A DNA stretch of 64,000 nucleotides, taken from Bacteroidaceae bacterium (GTDB lineage: Bacteria; Bacteroidota; Bacteroidia; Bacteroidales; Bacteroidaceae). The stretch spans positions 62,001-126,000 of the forward strand of contig JAFUKC010000029.1 of NCBI GenBank assembly GCA_017467885.1, read 5' to 3'. The notes under the pieces are model-generated. The model was not told the origin of the DNA. It saw only the letters and a program-made list of their open reading frames with translations, and ran no database searches. A program made the position numbers and the translations under genes. Shown here piece by piece: positions 18,563 through 29,764 of this stretch (its first letter is position 1; each line of letters starts with the position of its first letter).

Positions 18563-19399
18563 ATGAAAACACTCCCCTGCTCAATCGTTTGGGACCCTTC
18601 AATGAGTCCATTCTCTATATTCGGATTCGAAATACGCTACTATTCTCTTTGTTGGATAATAGGACTTGTTGCCGGATACTTGATAATGCAACAGTTGTAT
18701 AAACGTCAGAAAGTTAGTGAACAGTTGTTTGAACCACTGTTTCTCTACTGCTTTGCAGGCATACTTATAGGTGCACGTTTGGGACATTGTATTTTCTACG
18801 AACCGCAACAATACCTTACAAGTGTGAAAGGTTTTATTGAAATGCTTCTGCCACTGCAATTTGCACCCGGCTCGTGGGATTGGCATTTTACCGGGTATCA
18901 GGGACTTGCAAGCCATGGAGGAACCATAGGACTTTTTACTGCATTATGGTTCTACTCACGAAAAAGCAAATTATCCTTTGCATGGGTACTCGACAATATT
19001 GCCATTACAACACCCATTGTTGCAGGTATGATTCGATTGGGTAATTTTATGAACTCCGAAATAATAGGACGGGCAACCGATGCTCCCTGGGGAATGATTT
19101 TTGTGCAGGTAGACAACATACCTCGTCACCCTGCACAGTTGTACGAAGCCATTGCCTACTTCGTAATATTTATTTGCGGATTGTTGCTATATAAAAAGAT
19201 GCCGCAAAAGGTTGGCAGCTTGTTCTATTTCGGCTATTGTCTTGCAACAATTTTTACATTCCGTTTTTTTGTGGAATTTTTAAAAGAGGTACAGGTTGAT
19301 TTCGAAAGAGGAATGATGCTCGACATGGGACAATGGTTAAGTATTCCATTTATTATCATAGGAATTACATGCATGATAAAAGGGATTACAAAGAAATAG
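18563..19399 (+). CDS. lgt: prolipoprotein diacylglyceryl transferase
   Basis: 278 aa inner-membrane enzyme with about seven membrane helices. Transfers diacylglycerol from phosphatidylglycerol to the lipobox cysteine of prolipoproteins, the first step in making the many lipoproteins seen here (SusD, DUF4843, PKD-like). Family motifs: FEIRYYSLCW near the N-terminus, GLASHGGTIG, the signature IRLGNFMNSEIIGR, and HPAQLYEA. The ATG at 18563 is preferred to 18539 (which overlaps ychF by 8 bp) as it gives the usual short N-terminal tail, but both are possible. Confidence 0.94.
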   Translation: MKTLPCSIVWDPSMSPFSIFGFEIRYYSLCWIIGLVAGYLIMQQLYKRQKVSEQLFEPLFLYCFAGILIGARLGHCIFYEPQQYLTSVKGFIEMLLPLQFAPGSWDWHFTGYQGLASHGGTIGLFTALWFYSRKSKLSFAWVLDNIAITTPIVAGMIRLGNFMNSEIIGRATDAPWGMIFVQVDNIPRHPAQLYEAIAYFVIFICGLLLYKKMPQKVGSLFYFGYCLATIFTFRFFVEFLKEVQVDFERGMMLDMGQWLSIPFIIIGITCMIKGITKK

Positions 19400-19440
19400 A
19401 GAAAGTGAGTTTAAAACTCACTTTCTCTATTTCTTTGTAA
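19386..19440. terminator. 27-bp perfect palindrome shared by convergent lgt and mutS ends
   Basis: Arms 19386-19412 and 19414-19440 are exact reverse complements around a single base. The palindrome includes the last codons and stop of both genes, so both proteins end in Thr-Lys-Lys-stop from the same bases. It should act as a two-way terminator. Confidence 0.85.
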
Positions 19441-22054
19441 CAATTCTCTTAATATCATTAAGCTTGTTCAAAGCCTCAAGCGGTGTAAGATTATTGACAT
19501 CCAGACCAAGAATTTCATCACGTACAGCGGCAAGAATAGGGTCGTCGAGCTGAAAAAAATTAAGTTGAAAACCTTCGCGTGTTTCAGCAATCTCGGTGGT
19601 GGGAGCACTCTTCATCTCCCCACGATTACTCGATGCCTCAAGTTTGGCAAGTATCTGTTCCGAACGTTTCACTATACTCTTGGGCATACCTGCAAGCTTC
19701 GCAACATGAATACCGAAAGAGTGTTCGCTGCCACCGGGCATCAACTTACGTAAAAATATCACACGACCGTCTATCTCCTTCACCGAGACGTTAAAGTTCT
19801 TAATACGCCCGAAACTCTTCGCCATTTCATTAAGTTCGTGATAATGAGTAGCAAACAGAGTACGTGCCCTACCCTTCTGCGATTCGTGTATATGCTCCAC
19901 AATAGCCCAAGCGATAGACATGCCATCATAAGTAGACGTTCCGCGCCCAAGTTCGTCGAACAAAACAAGACTGTGCCCCGAAAGATTATTAAGGATGTTT
20001 GCAGCCTCGGTCATTTCAACCATAAAAGTAGACTCGCCGGCCGAAATGTTATCACTTGCACCAACACGTGTGAATATCTTATCCACAAGGCCTATCTTAG
20101 CACTTTCTGCCGGTACAAAACAGCCCATCTGTGCCATAAGAGTTATAAGTGCGGTTTGACGCAACAAAGCCGATTTTCCGGCCATATTGGGACCGGTAAC
20201 AATAATAATCTGCTGTTGCTCGCTATCGAGATAGAGGTCGTTAGGTATATACTCTTCATCTACTCCCATCTGACGTTCTATAACAGGATGACGACCCTGT
20301 CTTATATCCAACACATCATCTTCACTTATTACAGGACGTATGTATTTATATGCACGCGACACATTTGCAAACGACAACAGCACATCGAGACGTGCCAAAT
20401 GTGTCGCATCAATCTGGATAGAAGGAATATATTTAGCAAGCTCGGTTACCAATTCGCTGTATATCTGTACCTCGAGTGCCATTATCTTCTCCTCGGCACC
20501 AAGAATTTTCTCTTCATACTCCTTAAGTTCCTGCGTGATATATCGTTCGGCATTCACAAGTGTCTGCTTGCGAATCCACTCGGACGGAACATTATCCTTG
20601 TATGTGTTACGTACCTCAATGTAATAACCGAACACATTATTGAACGAAATCTTAAGGCTTGGGATACCGGTGCGCTCACTCTCGCGCTGCTGTATCTGCA
20701 TAAGGTAATCCTTTCCGTTATATGATATTGCACGCAACTCGTCAAGGCGGTCGTTTACACCATCGGCAACAACACCTCCCTTGTTTAACAACACAGGTGG
20801 TTCGGGAACTATTTCACGCGCTATACGATCGCGAATATCGGCACAACAATCGAGCTGTGCACCAATCTGCTTAATCAAAGGATTCGATGCCGATTCACAA
20901 GCAATCTTAATGGGTTCCACAGCCTGCAAAGCCAACTTCAGCTGCACAAGCTCGCGAGGCGAAACACGACCGGCCGCAACCTTGGCTATTATTCGTTCTA
21001 AATCGCCAATCATGTGCAACTGCTCACCTACAGTATCGCGGAACGAGGGCTCACGAAAATAATACTCCACAATATCCAAACGCTCCTCGATAGGTTTCTT
21101 GTCCTTAAGCGGAAATACCATCCATCGTTTAAGCAATCTTGCACCCATTGCAGTAGATGTTTCATCCATCACCGAGAGTAACGACTTTCCACCATCGTGC
21201 ATGCTTCCCAGCAACTCCAAGCTGCGAATTGTGAACTTATCGAGACGAACGTAACGCTCCTCTTCTATTCGTGATATATTGCGTATGTGCGATATTTGAG
21301 TATGCAGAGTAACACTCAAATAGTGCAGAACAGCACCGGCTGCCACCACTCCGCTTCGAAGATGCGATATACCAAACCCCTTAAGGTTCTTTGTTTCGAA
21401 ATGCTTATTCAATTTATCTTTTGCAAACTCCTCGGTAAAAACCCAATCCTCGAGTTCGAAAGTAAGATATTTATTGCCGAAACACTCCTCGAAACGTCTC
21501 TTCAACCCACGCTCGAAAAGCACCTCTTTAGGGCGGAAATTTATCAACAATTTTTCAATATAATCAAAAGTACCCTCGGCCGTAAGAAACTCACCGGTGG
21601 AAATATCCAAAAAGGCAACACCACACATAGGCTTGCCAAAATGTACAGCTGCAAGGAAATTATTTTCTTTATAATCGAGAACATTATCATTTATGGAAAC
21701 TCCAGGAGTAACAAGCTCTGTAATTCCCCGCTTAACAAGCTTTTTTGTCATTTTTGGATCTTCAAGCTGGTCGCAAATAGCCACACGTTTACCGGCACGC
21801 ACCAACTTTGGAAGATATGTATCGAGTGCATGAAAAGGAAAACCTGCCATCTCTATCGGTGCCGACCCCGGACCCTTTCCATTTGAACGTTTCGTTAATG
21901 TTATACCCAAAATTTCCGATGCAACAATAGCATCGGAACAATATGTTTCATAAAAATCGCCACAACGAAACAACATAACAGCATCGGGATGTTTAGCCTT
22001 CAGTTCATAAAATTGCTTCATCATTGGCGTGACAGCCACATCTTTATCGGCCAT
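19427..22054 (-). CDS. mutS: DNA mismatch repair protein MutS
   Basis: 875 aa from ATG at 22054. Recognises mismatches as a dimer and recruits MutL. Mismatch-reading motif RCGDFYETY near the N-terminus (the Phe and Glu of the F-x-E wedge), connector, lever and clamp domains, then the ATPase with Walker [16 protein letters not shown], Walker [13 protein letters not shown] and ATHYHEL. The upstream ATG at 22138 is rejected: it would put the start above the promoter boxes at 22083-22114 and adds a tail unlike MutS. Ends inside the palindrome shared with lgt. Confidence 0.97.
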   Translation of the reverse strand: MADKDVAVTPMMKQFYELKAKHPDAVMLFRCGDFYETYCSDAIVASEILGITLTKRSNGKGPGSAPIEMAGFPFHALDTYLPKLVRAGKRVAICDQLEDPKMTKKLVKRGITELVTPGVSINDNVLDYKENNFLAAVHFGKPMCGVAFLDISTGEFLTAEGTFDYIEKLLINFRPKEVLFERGLKRRFEECFGNKYLTFELEDWVFTEEFAKDKLNKHFETKNLKGFGISHLRSGVVAAGAVLHYLSVTLHTQISHIRNISRIEEERYVRLDKFTIRSLELLGSMHDGGKSLLSVMDETSTAMGARLLKRWMVFPLKDKKPIEERLDIVEYYFREPSFRDTVGEQLHMIGDLERIIAKVAAGRVSPRELVQLKLALQAVEPIKIACESASNPLIKQIGAQLDCCADIRDRIAREIVPEPPVLLNKGGVVADGVNDRLDELRAISYNGKDYLMQIQQRESERTGIPSLKISFNNVFGYYIEVRNTYKDNVPSEWIRKQTLVNAERYITQELKEYEEKILGAEEKIMALEVQIYSELVTELAKYIPSIQIDATHLARLDVLLSFANVSRAYKYIRPVISEDDVLDIRQGRHPVIERQMGVDEEYIPNDLYLDSEQQQIIIVTGPNMAGKSALLRQTALITLMAQMGCFVPAESAKIGLVDKIFTRVGASDNISAGESTFMVEMTEAANILNNLSGHSLVLFDELGRGTSTYDGMSIAWAIVEHIHESQKGRARTLFATHYHELNEMAKSFGRIKNFNVSVKEIDGRVIFLRKLMPGGSEHSFGIHVAKLAGMPKSIVKRSEQILAKLEASSNRGEMKSAPTTEIAETREGFQLNFFQLDDPILAAVRDEILGLDVNNLTPLEALNKLNDIKRIVTKK

Positions 22055-22082
22055 ATATATTTGTGTTTTTTCGTTTAATATG

Positions 22083-22114
22083 CGAAGATACAGATTTTTT
22101 TCAAAAGCGACAAA
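22083..22114 (-). promoter_or_regulatory. promoter of mutS
   Basis: On the minus strand TTTG (22114-22111), 20 bp, TATCTTCG (22090-22083), 28 nt before the chosen ATG. An overlapping TATCTTTG (22118-22111) is a second possible -7 box. This placement decides the mutS start. Confidence 0.6.
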
Positions 22115-22214
22115 GATATACCGCAGCTTCTGGTACATGAAAAATATTTTATATACAAGAACAATAATGAGTAAAATTAAACCACTTCTGAAACTGTTTC
22201 TTACTTTTTTTATA

Positions 22215-22222
22215 TACTTTTG
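22215..22222 (+). promoter_or_regulatory. -7 box of leuS promoter
   Basis: TACTTTTG is a full match to TAnnTTTG, 60 bp before leuS. No good -33 TTTG is found at the right distance. Confidence 0.45.
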
Positions 22223-22282
22223 TAGATTTTCTCTCCCCTAAAAAGGGTTTTGAATAAAATTGTGAAATAAACAAAAGAAAAT

Positions 22283-25114
22283 ATGGGATATAATTTTAAC
22301 GAAATCGAGCAAAAGTGGCAACAGCGATGGAAAGAGAACAAAACCTATCGTGTTGTGGAAAATGTAGATAAAAAGAAATTTTATGTACTTAACATGTTCC
22401 CCTATCCATCGGGAGCGGGATTACATGTGGGCCATCCGTTGGGATACATCGCTTCGGATATATTTGCACGCTACAAACGTTTGCAAGGATTTAATGTACT
22501 TAATCCCATGGGTTACGATGCATACGGGTTACCAGCCGAGCAATATGCAATACAGACAGGACAGCATCCGGCCATAACCACCGAACAAAACATTAACAGA
22601 TATCGTGAACAACTCGACAAGATTGGTTTCTGTTTCGATTGGGACAGAGAAATAAGAACATGCGACCCTGAATATTACCATTGGACACAGTGGGCATTCA
22701 TTAAGATGTTCAACCACTATTACGACAACAATACAAAATGTTGCAAGCCTATAGAAGAACTTATTGAAAAATTGAGTAAAGAGGGTAGTGCAGGCATAGA
22801 TGCAGCATGTACACAGGAGGTTGATATTACAGCCGAGGAGTGGAACACAATGAGCGAGAATGAGCAACAGGAATTGTTAATGAATTGGCGTATTGCTTTC
22901 CTTAATGAAACAATGGTTAACTGGTGCCCGCAACTTGGTACTGTACTTGCCAACGACGAAGTTGTTGACGGTGTTTCGGAACGAGGCGGATTCCCTGTTG
23001 TACAGAAAAAGATGAAACAGTGGTGCTTGCGTGTATCGGCTTATGCACAACGCCTGCTCGACGGTCTGGATAAAATTAATTGGACCGATTCACTTAAAGA
23101 GACACAACGTAACTGGATTGGACGAAGTGAAGGAACCGAGATGCAGTTCCACGTTAAAGACAGCGATGTAACATTTACAATATTTACCACACGCGCCGAT
23201 ACAATATTCGGTGTAACATTCATGGTGCTTGCACCGGAAAGCGAACTTGTTGCAACACTTACAACCGAGGAGCAAAGAAGTGCAGTGGAACAGTATATCG
23301 ACCGCACTAAAAAGAGAACCGAACGCGAACGTATAATAGACCGCAACGTATCGGGTGTTTTCACAGGTTCTTATGCCATAAACCCTATTACAGGTGAAGA
23401 GATACCCGTTTGGGTGAGCGATTATGTGTTGTCGGGGTACGGAACAGGTGCCATAATGGCCGTACCTGCACACGACAGCCGCGACTATGCATTTGCCAAA
23501 CATTTCGGCATAGAGATACGCCCGCTTATAGAGGGTTGTGATGTAACAGATGAAAGTTTCGATGCAAAAGAGGGTATAATGACCAATTCGCCTACTACAG
23601 CATTTGCATCGTGCAAACTGAATCTTAACGGACTTACAGTAAAAGAGGCTATAGCGGCAACAAAAAAATATGTAACAGAGAACGGTTTAGGACGCGTAAA
23701 AGTTAATTATCGCTTGCGTGATGCTATTTTCAGCCGCCAACGTTATTGGGGTGAACCTTTCCCCATCTACTATAAAAACGGAATACCATACCCCATACCC
23801 GAAGAGTACCTGCCACTTGAATTACCCGAAGTAGAAAAATTCCTGCCTACCGAGAGTGGAGAACCTCCATTGGGACATGCGAAAAAATGGGCTTGGGATA
23901 CAAAAAACAATTGTGTCACAGAAAAGAGAAATATCGATAACACGACAATCTTCCCACTCGAACTTAATACAATGCCGGGCTTTGCAGGTTCCAGCGCCTA
24001 CTATTTGCGTTATATGGACCCCCGTAACCATCAATCATTGGTATCGAAAGAGGCCGATGAATATTGGCAGAACGTAGATTTGTATGTTGGAGGTACCGAA
24101 CATGCCACAGGACACCTCATATATTCACGCTTCTGGAATATGTTCTTGTTCGATTTAGGTGTAAGCGTAAAAGAAGAACCTTTCCAAAAATTGGTTAACC
24201 AAGGCATGATACAGGGACGAAGTAACTTTGTATACCGCATAAAAGATACAAATAAATTTATTTCACTTAATTTGAAAAACAATTATGATGTAACACCGTT
24301 ACACGTAGATGTAAACATTGTATCGAATGACATTCTTGATATTGATGCTTTCAGAGCTTGGCGCCCCGAATATTCCGATGCCGAATTCATTCTTGAAAAC
24401 GACAAATATATTTGCGGATGGGCTGTGGAAAAAATGAGTAAATCGATGTTCAATGTTGTCAACCCCGATACAATTATTGAAAAATACGGTGCCGATACAT
24501 TGCGTCTGTATGAAATGTTCCTTGGCCCGCTGGAACAGTCGAAACCTTGGGATACAAACGGTATAGACGGTTGTCACCGATTCCTTCGCAAATTGTGGAA
24601 TATGTTCTACGATAAAGATGATAACTTTATTGTTACCGACGAAGAACCCACAAAAGAGGAATTGAAATCTATTCACAAACTGATAAAAAAGACATCGGAA
24701 GATATACCGGTATTCTCGTATAACACAACCGTAAGCGCATTTATGATATGTACCAACGAATTAAGTACACTTAAATGCAATAAACGAAGTATACTTGAGC
24801 AGTTTGTTATAGTTCTGGCACCTTTTGCACCGCATATTTGCGAAGAGTTATGGGAAGCACTGGGACACAATACATCGGTGTGCGATGCACAATGGCCTGC
24901 GTATAACGAAGAGTATCTGAAAGAAGATACCATAAAATATACTATTTCCTTTAACGGAAAGGCACGTTTCACAATGGATTTTGCAGCCGATGCCGATAGA
25001 GAATATATTGAAAAGAGTGTACTCGACGACGAGAACAGTAAAAAATATATAGAGGATAAACCTATAAAGAAAGTTATTATTGTTCCGAAAAAGATTGTAA
25101 ATATAGTTTTTTAA
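22283..25114 (+). CDS. leuS: leucyl-tRNA synthetase
   Basis: 943 aa class I synthetase that charges tRNA-Leu. HIGH-type motif HVGHPLGY (48-55) and KMSKS (717-721). The editing (CP1) domain is present with [18 protein letters not shown] and [18 protein letters not shown]. Anticodon-binding helices and a small C-terminal domain follow. Longer than the E. coli protein (860 aa); the extra length includes an insertion near 155-200 and one shortly before KMSKS, as in other Bacteroidetes. Divergent from mutS. Confidence 0.97.
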   Translation: MGYNFNEIEQKWQQRWKENKTYRVVENVDKKKFYVLNMFPYPSGAGLHVGHPLGYIASDIFARYKRLQGFNVLNPMGYDAYGLPAEQYAIQTGQHPAITTEQNINRYREQLDKIGFCFDWDREIRTCDPEYYHWTQWAFIKMFNHYYDNNTKCCKPIEELIEKLSKEGSAGIDAACTQEVDITAEEWNTMSENEQQELLMNWRIAFLNETMVNWCPQLGTVLANDEVVDGVSERGGFPVVQKKMKQWCLRVSAYAQRLLDGLDKINWTDSLKETQRNWIGRSEGTEMQFHVKDSDVTFTIFTTRADTIFGVTFMVLAPESELVATLTTEEQRSAVEQYIDRTKKRTERERIIDRNVSGVFTGSYAINPITGEEIPVWVSDYVLSGYGTGAIMAVPAHDSRDYAFAKHFGIEIRPLIEGCDVTDESFDAKEGIMTNSPTTAFASCKLNLNGLTVKEAIAATKKYVTENGLGRVKVNYRLRDAIFSRQRYWGEPFPIYYKNGIPYPIPEEYLPLELPEVEKFLPTESGEPPLGHAKKWAWDTKNNCVTEKRNIDNTTIFPLELNTMPGFAGSSAYYLRYMDPRNHQSLVSKEADEYWQNVDLYVGGTEHATGHLIYSRFWNMFLFDLGVSVKEEPFQKLVNQGMIQGRSNFVYRIKDTNKFISLNLKNNYDVTPLHVDVNIVSNDILDIDAFRAWRPEYSDAEFILENDKYICGWAVEKMSKSMFNVVNPDTIIEKYGADTLRLYEMFLGPLEQSKPWDTNGIDGCHRFLRKLWNMFYDKDDNFIVTDEEPTKEELKSIHKLIKKTSEDIPVFSYNTTVSAFMICTNELSTLKCNKRSILEQFVIVLAPFAPHICEELWEALGHNTSVCDAQWPAYNEEYLKEDTIKYTISFNGKARFTMDFAADADREYIEKSVLDDENSKKYIEDKPIKKVIIVPKKIVNIVF

Positions 25115-25191
25115 TAAATAGACTTTTTGAATATAAAGGCAACTTCTATTATAAGAAATTATTTTATTGGAAATTTTAACAGCTTCTTATT

Positions 25192-26163
25192 ATGGCTAAA
25201 TTATTTATACCGAAAACTAATATTATTGCAGAAGTTAAAAACTATGTAATGATTGCTTTGGGACTTGCGATATACGCTGTTGCATGGAACTTTTTCATGA
25301 GTCCTTTCGGATTTCTTGTTGGTGGAGTAACAGGTGTTGGTGCCATTGTACAATATTCAACAAACGGTGCCATTCCTATGCAATACACCTATTTCTTTAT
25401 AAATGTGATACTTGTATCATTAGCCATCAGAATTTTAGGATTTAAATTCTGTATAAAGACCATATTTGCAATATTTACATTGACAATGATGCTTGAAATA
25501 TCACAGGATATTTTCAAAGAGCAGAATGCACTTACTATTTTAGGCCCCGACAAACAGCTTGAAGCATGTCTTGTAGGGTCTATATTTATAGGAATAGGTA
25601 TTGCATTATGTTTCTTGAATAACGGAAGCACAGGAGGTGTTGATATAATTGCAGCAATTGTAAATAAATACAAGGATGTAAGTTTCGGACGCGCAATGTT
25701 ATATATCGATACTTGTATAATAACAAGCAGTTTCTTTATTATACCGTCGAACGATATTTCAATGAGCCTCACAAAAGTATTCTATGGATATATTAACCTT
25801 GTAATTGTTAATGTAGCACTCGATTATGTAGTGAACAGCAACAGGCAGATGGTTCAGTTCTTTATATTCTCTAATAAATATGAAGATATAGCATATTATA
25901 TTACACGTTCCATGCGACGTGGTGTTACACTGCTCGACTCGGTAGGTTTCTATTCTAAACAACCCGGAAAAGTAATAACAACACTTACACGTGCCAACCA
26001 GGCAAATGAAATGTTCAGTATAATAAAACAGATAGACCCTAATGCACTTATTTCGCAGACAAAAGTTCTTAATGTATATGGTAACGGATTTGACAAGATA
26101 AAAGCAAAATCGGTTAAACTTAAGACAAACGAAGAGCTTGAAAAAGATAACCCTAAATCATGA
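25192..26163 (+). CDS. YitT-family membrane protein with DUF2179 domain
   Basis: 323 aa. About six membrane segments (roughly 15-215) carrying the family phrases [11 protein letters not shown] and [12 protein letters not shown], then a cytosolic DUF2179 domain (about 225-300; [20 protein letters not shown], a DUF2179 hallmark). Molecular role is not established for the family. Its TGA overlaps the ATG of rdgB (ATGA), so the two are translationally coupled. Confidence 0.9.
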   Translation: MAKLFIPKTNIIAEVKNYVMIALGLAIYAVAWNFFMSPFGFLVGGVTGVGAIVQYSTNGAIPMQYTYFFINVILVSLAIRILGFKFCIKTIFAIFTLTMMLEISQDIFKEQNALTILGPDKQLEACLVGSIFIGIGIALCFLNNGSTGGVDIIAAIVNKYKDVSFGRAMLYIDTCIITSSFFIIPSNDISMSLTKVFYGYINLVIVNVALDYVVNSNRQMVQFFIFSNKYEDIAYYITRSMRRGVTLLDSVGFYSKQPGKVITTLTRANQANEMFSIIKQIDPNALISQTKVLNVYGNGFDKIKAKSVKLKTNEELEKDNPKS

Positions 26164-26741
26164 AACTTGTATTTGCAACAAACAACAGGCATAAATTAGA
26201 AGAGGTACGTGCAATATTAGGCAACAGCATACAGGTGTTGTCGCTGAATGATATAAATTGCCATGACGAAATACCTGAAACAGCTGAAACACTCGAAGGT
26301 AACGCTCTTATTAAAGCACGCTACATATATGAAAATTACGGTTGCAACTGCTTTGCCGATGATACAGGACTTGAGGTTGATGCTTTAAATGGAGAACCCG
26401 GAGTATACTCGGCACGATACGCAGGAAATAATAACGACTCCGAGGCCAATATGCACAAGTTGTTACAAAATTTAACAGGAGAAAATAATAGAAAAGCACA
26501 ATTTCGTACAGTTATTGCGTTAATTATTAATGGAGAGGAAAATATCTTCGATGGAATTGTAAAAGGAAGTATATCTGAAATAAAAAAAGGTGATTCAGGA
26601 TTCGGTTACGACCCTATATTTATTCCTGAAGGATTTTCCGAAAGCTTTGCCCAAATGACATCGGAACAAAAAAACAGTATAAGTCATCGTTACCGGGCAA
26701 CAGAAAAACTTAATGATTATCTAAGAAAAAAGTATGATTAA
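26160..26741 (+). CDS. rdgB: XTP/dITP diphosphatase (RdgB/HAM1)
   Basis: 193 aa. Hydrolyses dITP, ITP and XTP to monophosphates, keeping deaminated purines out of DNA and RNA. Signatures: [11 protein letters not shown] at the N-terminus, [22 protein letters not shown], the acidic [10 protein letters not shown] and SHRYRA. Full length. Overlaps yitT by 4 bp and the porZ-like gene by 8 bp. Confidence 0.96.
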   Translation: MKLVFATNNRHKLEEVRAILGNSIQVLSLNDINCHDEIPETAETLEGNALIKARYIYENYGCNCFADDTGLEVDALNGEPGVYSARYAGNNNDSEANMHKLLQNLTGENNRKAQFRTVIALIINGEENIFDGIVKGSISEIKKGDSGFGYDPIFIPEGFSESFAQMTSEQKNSISHRYRATEKLNDYLRKKYD

Positions 26742-29037
26742 AAGGGTATTGATATCGTTAGCGATTTTATTGTCTGTAACAAATTTATACGCATCAGTAG
26801 GGGAGTGGAGACTTCACACCTCTTATCATAAAGCCACATATTGCGAAATAGTAGAAGATAAAGTGTATGTTTTAAGTGCCGGAGCACTCTATTCATACAA
26901 TAAAGAGGATGATGAAATTCGCATATACGATAAAATATCGGTATTAAGTGATAACAATATATCATTCATAACATACAGTAAAAAGGAAAAGGCATTGGTT
27001 ATTGTATATAAAAATGCCAATATAGACCTATTATACGATGATGAATCGGTATATAATATACCAGATTTCAAAAACAGCACCCAAAATAACAAAACAATAA
27101 ACAGTGTAAGAATCATCGACAATACACTGTATATATCTACAGGTTTCGGAATAGTATTGCTTGATATTGACAAAAAAGAGTTCAATAATACATATACATT
27201 AAATAAGAATGTACTCTGTTGTTATCTGTTTGAAGATTATATATATGCCGGAACAGATGCAGGATTATTTAGAGGGAAAATAACCGACAACCTTCTCGAC
27301 GACAGTAAATGGATACAACTTAATAAATACCCGACAAATAATCTTGAGGAGTTTTCGGATGAACTGTACTGTGTAATAAAACCTTTAGGACTATACACTC
27401 TTGATACCAACAAAAACAGATTAACACTTATAATACAATGCAACGATGTACGCATTGAATATCTTTACAAGAGTCCCAATGAACTTATAAGCGGTAATAG
27501 AGATAAAATATTTGTTGTAGACAAAGATAAAAATTATAAAACATACGAACTTGACGGAAAAAGTAATTTTGCATTAAAAGAAACCAACTCTGTATGGAAT
27601 TGCAAAGGGTATGAGGGACTTGTGAAATGTGAAATAAATAATGGTAAAATAGTGGAGGTTTCAGAAGGGATACAACCAAACAGTCCTATAAGAAATCACT
27701 GCGAATTCATGAAATTTTCTGGTGACAAACTGCTTGTTGCAGGTGGTAACCTAAACTATTTCGATGTAACCTTTTACGAAGGTACAGTAATGGAGTATAA
27801 CTACACAGATGATGTTTGGTATAACTTTCCCGAAGAGATTATAAAAGAAAAAACAGGGCTTAATTATCAAAATATATGCTGTGTGGAAGAGAATCCGAAT
27901 GAACCCGGACATTATTTCGCAAGCTCCTTCGGATATGGATTATATGAATTTAAAGATGGAGAATTTATAGCACATTATAATAACGAGAACTCGCCATTAC
28001 AAAGTGTAATAAGCACAGGATATGTAACACGATACGTGCGTATACCAAAAGTAAAATACGATAAAAACGGTAACCTGTGGGTTATAAATACCGGAGTAAA
28101 AAATATAATAAAGGTACGTAAAAAAGATAACACATGGCAATCGTTGTACTACAAGGACATAGATAAGTTACCTACAGTATCCGATATATTATTTGATTCA
28201 AGAGGATGGATATGGCTGACATCGTTACAAGCCGAAGCGGGAGTATTCTGTATTGTACCAAATAAGACACCGCTTGATACAAGTGATGATGTAACAAAAG
28301 GTGTATTCTCTAAATTCACCAACCAGGACGGTACAAGCTATGATATTTATAATATATATACGCTTATAGAAGATATGAACGGTGAAATATGGGTTGGAAC
28401 AAACACCGGATTGTTTGTAATTAAAAATCCCCGTAAATTCCTTGATGAAGGTATATTCACACAGATTAAAATACCCCGAAACGACGGTACAGGACTTGCC
28501 GATTATCTTTTAAACGGAGTATATATTCAGTGTATGGCTGTAGATGGTGCAAATAGAAAATGGATAGGTACAAAAGATAACGGAATATACTTAATTAGTG
28601 AAGACGGTTTAGAGACAATAAAACATTTTACAACTGATAATTCCCCACTACCTTCGAATGGAATCGTCAGCGTCGCCATAAACGACCAATCGGGCGAAGT
28701 TTTTATAGGTACCGATAATGGAATCATAAGTTACATAAGCGATGCAACAAAAGCCGAAACACAACTTAACGAAAATAAAATATATGCTTATCCAAATCCC
28801 GTAAAAGCCGATTACAGCGGAAATATAACAGTTGTCGGACTGACATTAGACTGTAATGTAAAGATAGTCGACGCAGCCGGATATTTAATTTACGAAGGTA
28901 CTTCAAACGGAGGAAGCTTCACATGGAACGGAAGAAATAAAAACGGGGATAAAGTGGCTAGCGGAATATATTATGTTCTTGCTTATGATGAAGAGGGTAA
29001 CGAGGGAGTTGCTACAAAAATAGTTATCATCAGATAA
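26734..29037 (+). CDS. porZ: PorZ-like beta-propeller protein with type IX secretion C-terminal domain
   Basis: 767 aa. Signal peptide (1-20, ending LYA). The body is made of repeated blades of the two-component-regulator propeller type (phrases [65 protein letters not shown]), enough for two propellers. Residues from about 680 are a type A T9SS tail: [38 protein letters not shown]. This order, length and tail match PorZ of Porphyromonas gingivalis, a surface protein that binds A-LPS and helps the T9SS sortase attach cargo. No other T9SS gene is in the window, so its partner system is unseen. Overlaps rdgB by 8 bp. Confidence 0.75.
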   Translation: MIKRVLISLAILLSVTNLYASVGEWRLHTSYHKATYCEIVEDKVYVLSAGALYSYNKEDDEIRIYDKISVLSDNNISFITYSKKEKALVIVYKNANIDLLYDDESVYNIPDFKNSTQNNKTINSVRIIDNTLYISTGFGIVLLDIDKKEFNNTYTLNKNVLCCYLFEDYIYAGTDAGLFRGKITDNLLDDSKWIQLNKYPTNNLEEFSDELYCVIKPLGLYTLDTNKNRLTLIIQCNDVRIEYLYKSPNELISGNRDKIFVVDKDKNYKTYELDGKSNFALKETNSVWNCKGYEGLVKCEINNGKIVEVSEGIQPNSPIRNHCEFMKFSGDKLLVAGGNLNYFDVTFYEGTVMEYNYTDDVWYNFPEEIIKEKTGLNYQNICCVEENPNEPGHYFASSFGYGLYEFKDGEFIAHYNNENSPLQSVISTGYVTRYVRIPKVKYDKNGNLWVINTGVKNIIKVRKKDNTWQSLYYKDIDKLPTVSDILFDSRGWIWLTSLQAEAGVFCIVPNKTPLDTSDDVTKGVFSKFTNQDGTSYDIYNIYTLIEDMNGEIWVGTNTGLFVIKNPRKFLDEGIFTQIKIPRNDGTGLADYLLNGVYIQCMAVDGANRKWIGTKDNGIYLISEDGLETIKHFTTDNSPLPSNGIVSVAINDQSGEVFIGTDNGIISYISDATKAETQLNENKIYAYPNPVKADYSGNITVVGLTLDCNVKIVDAAGYLIYEGTSNGGSFTWNGRNKNGDKVASGIYYVLAYDEEGNEGVATKIVIIR

Positions 29038-29056
29038 CATTATATATACTACTGAA

Positions 29057-29092
29057 TCTCCATACATAAAGTTTATGGAGATTTTTTTATCT
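29057..29092 (+). terminator. terminator after the porZ-like gene
   Basis: Inverted repeat ATCTCCATA / TATGGAGAT followed by a run of seven T. Marks the end of the yitT-rdgB-porZ transcript. Confidence 0.8.
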
Positions 29093-29764
29093 GTATACTT
29101 CTATTTACAATCAACCGTATCAACATTGTTTATATTATATTTTTCTTTATTTTAAAATAGAATAAATTAAAAATAACAATAAAGCCTGTTGATTGTGTTG
29201 ATAAAAATAAACATTAAAAGTTGGTTTTAAAGTTATTATAAGTCGATTGAACTTTTTACACAATTTATTAACAATATAATTGATTGATTAATATTATCAT
29301 AATAATATTATAAACAGATGTTGACAAATGTTTTTATTAATAAAATATATACATTTGAACATGAAAAAACGGTTAAAAAGAGTTAGAAAAAAAGATATAA
29401 AATATTAGATTAAAAATTTGGATTTTAATTTACACTGTCTGTTATATATATTGTTTTGAAGTAGCAAAAAAATAATGATTGTTTTTTTATTATTTTTTTA
29501 AACTTCTTTTCAACAGGTTATCAGTATATTGTAATATAAAATTGTTGATAAAATATTTCTGTATTATATAATTAGAAATATTTACTGCAATAATATATTG
29601 AGAAGGTATATAAATGAATTACATGGTTTTCTATAAAAAATATCTTTTTTTTATAGAAGTATATGTTATTTTAAGTAAATTGCAACTGTTTTTCAAAAGG
29701 TTGCTGCGTAAATAAAATGTGTAACCTTTTTTTTTTTTTTGATATTGTTTAAAAGTTTCCAATT
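29093..29764. other. very AT-rich gene-free region with TGTTGATA repeats and a T14 tract
   Basis: No convincing gene; only a 15-codon ORF (29361-29408). It is markedly more AT-rich than its surroundings. TGTTGATA appears at 29118-29125 (minus), 29196-29203 and 29543-29550 (plus), with TGTTGACAA at 29319-29327; these differ by one base or so from the DnaA box TGTGGATAA. A run of 14 T at 29727-29740 lies just before the next gene. It could be a long regulatory region or an origin-like element; neither is shown. Confidence 0.5.
29727..29740. repeat. homopolymer of 14 T before the DUF3472 gene
   Basis: Fourteen consecutive T, ending 24 bp before the ATG at 29765. Runs of this length slip during replication and, in a promoter or leader, can change expression. 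Confidence 0.8.

Noticed and set aside
20079..20087. Perfect DnaA box TTATCCACA in mutS, and another at 33892-33900 in the acyltransferase
   Set aside because: Single isolated copies inside coding sequence; no cluster, so not evidence for an origin.
19838..20725. 295-codon plus-strand ORF inside mutS
   Set aside because: Fully antisense to mutS, no recognisable domain, no promoter or family pattern.
29361..29408. 15-codon basic peptide (starts MKKRLKRV) in the AT-rich region
   Set aside because: Too short to tell from chance in A-rich sequence; no clear ribosome site or conservation data.
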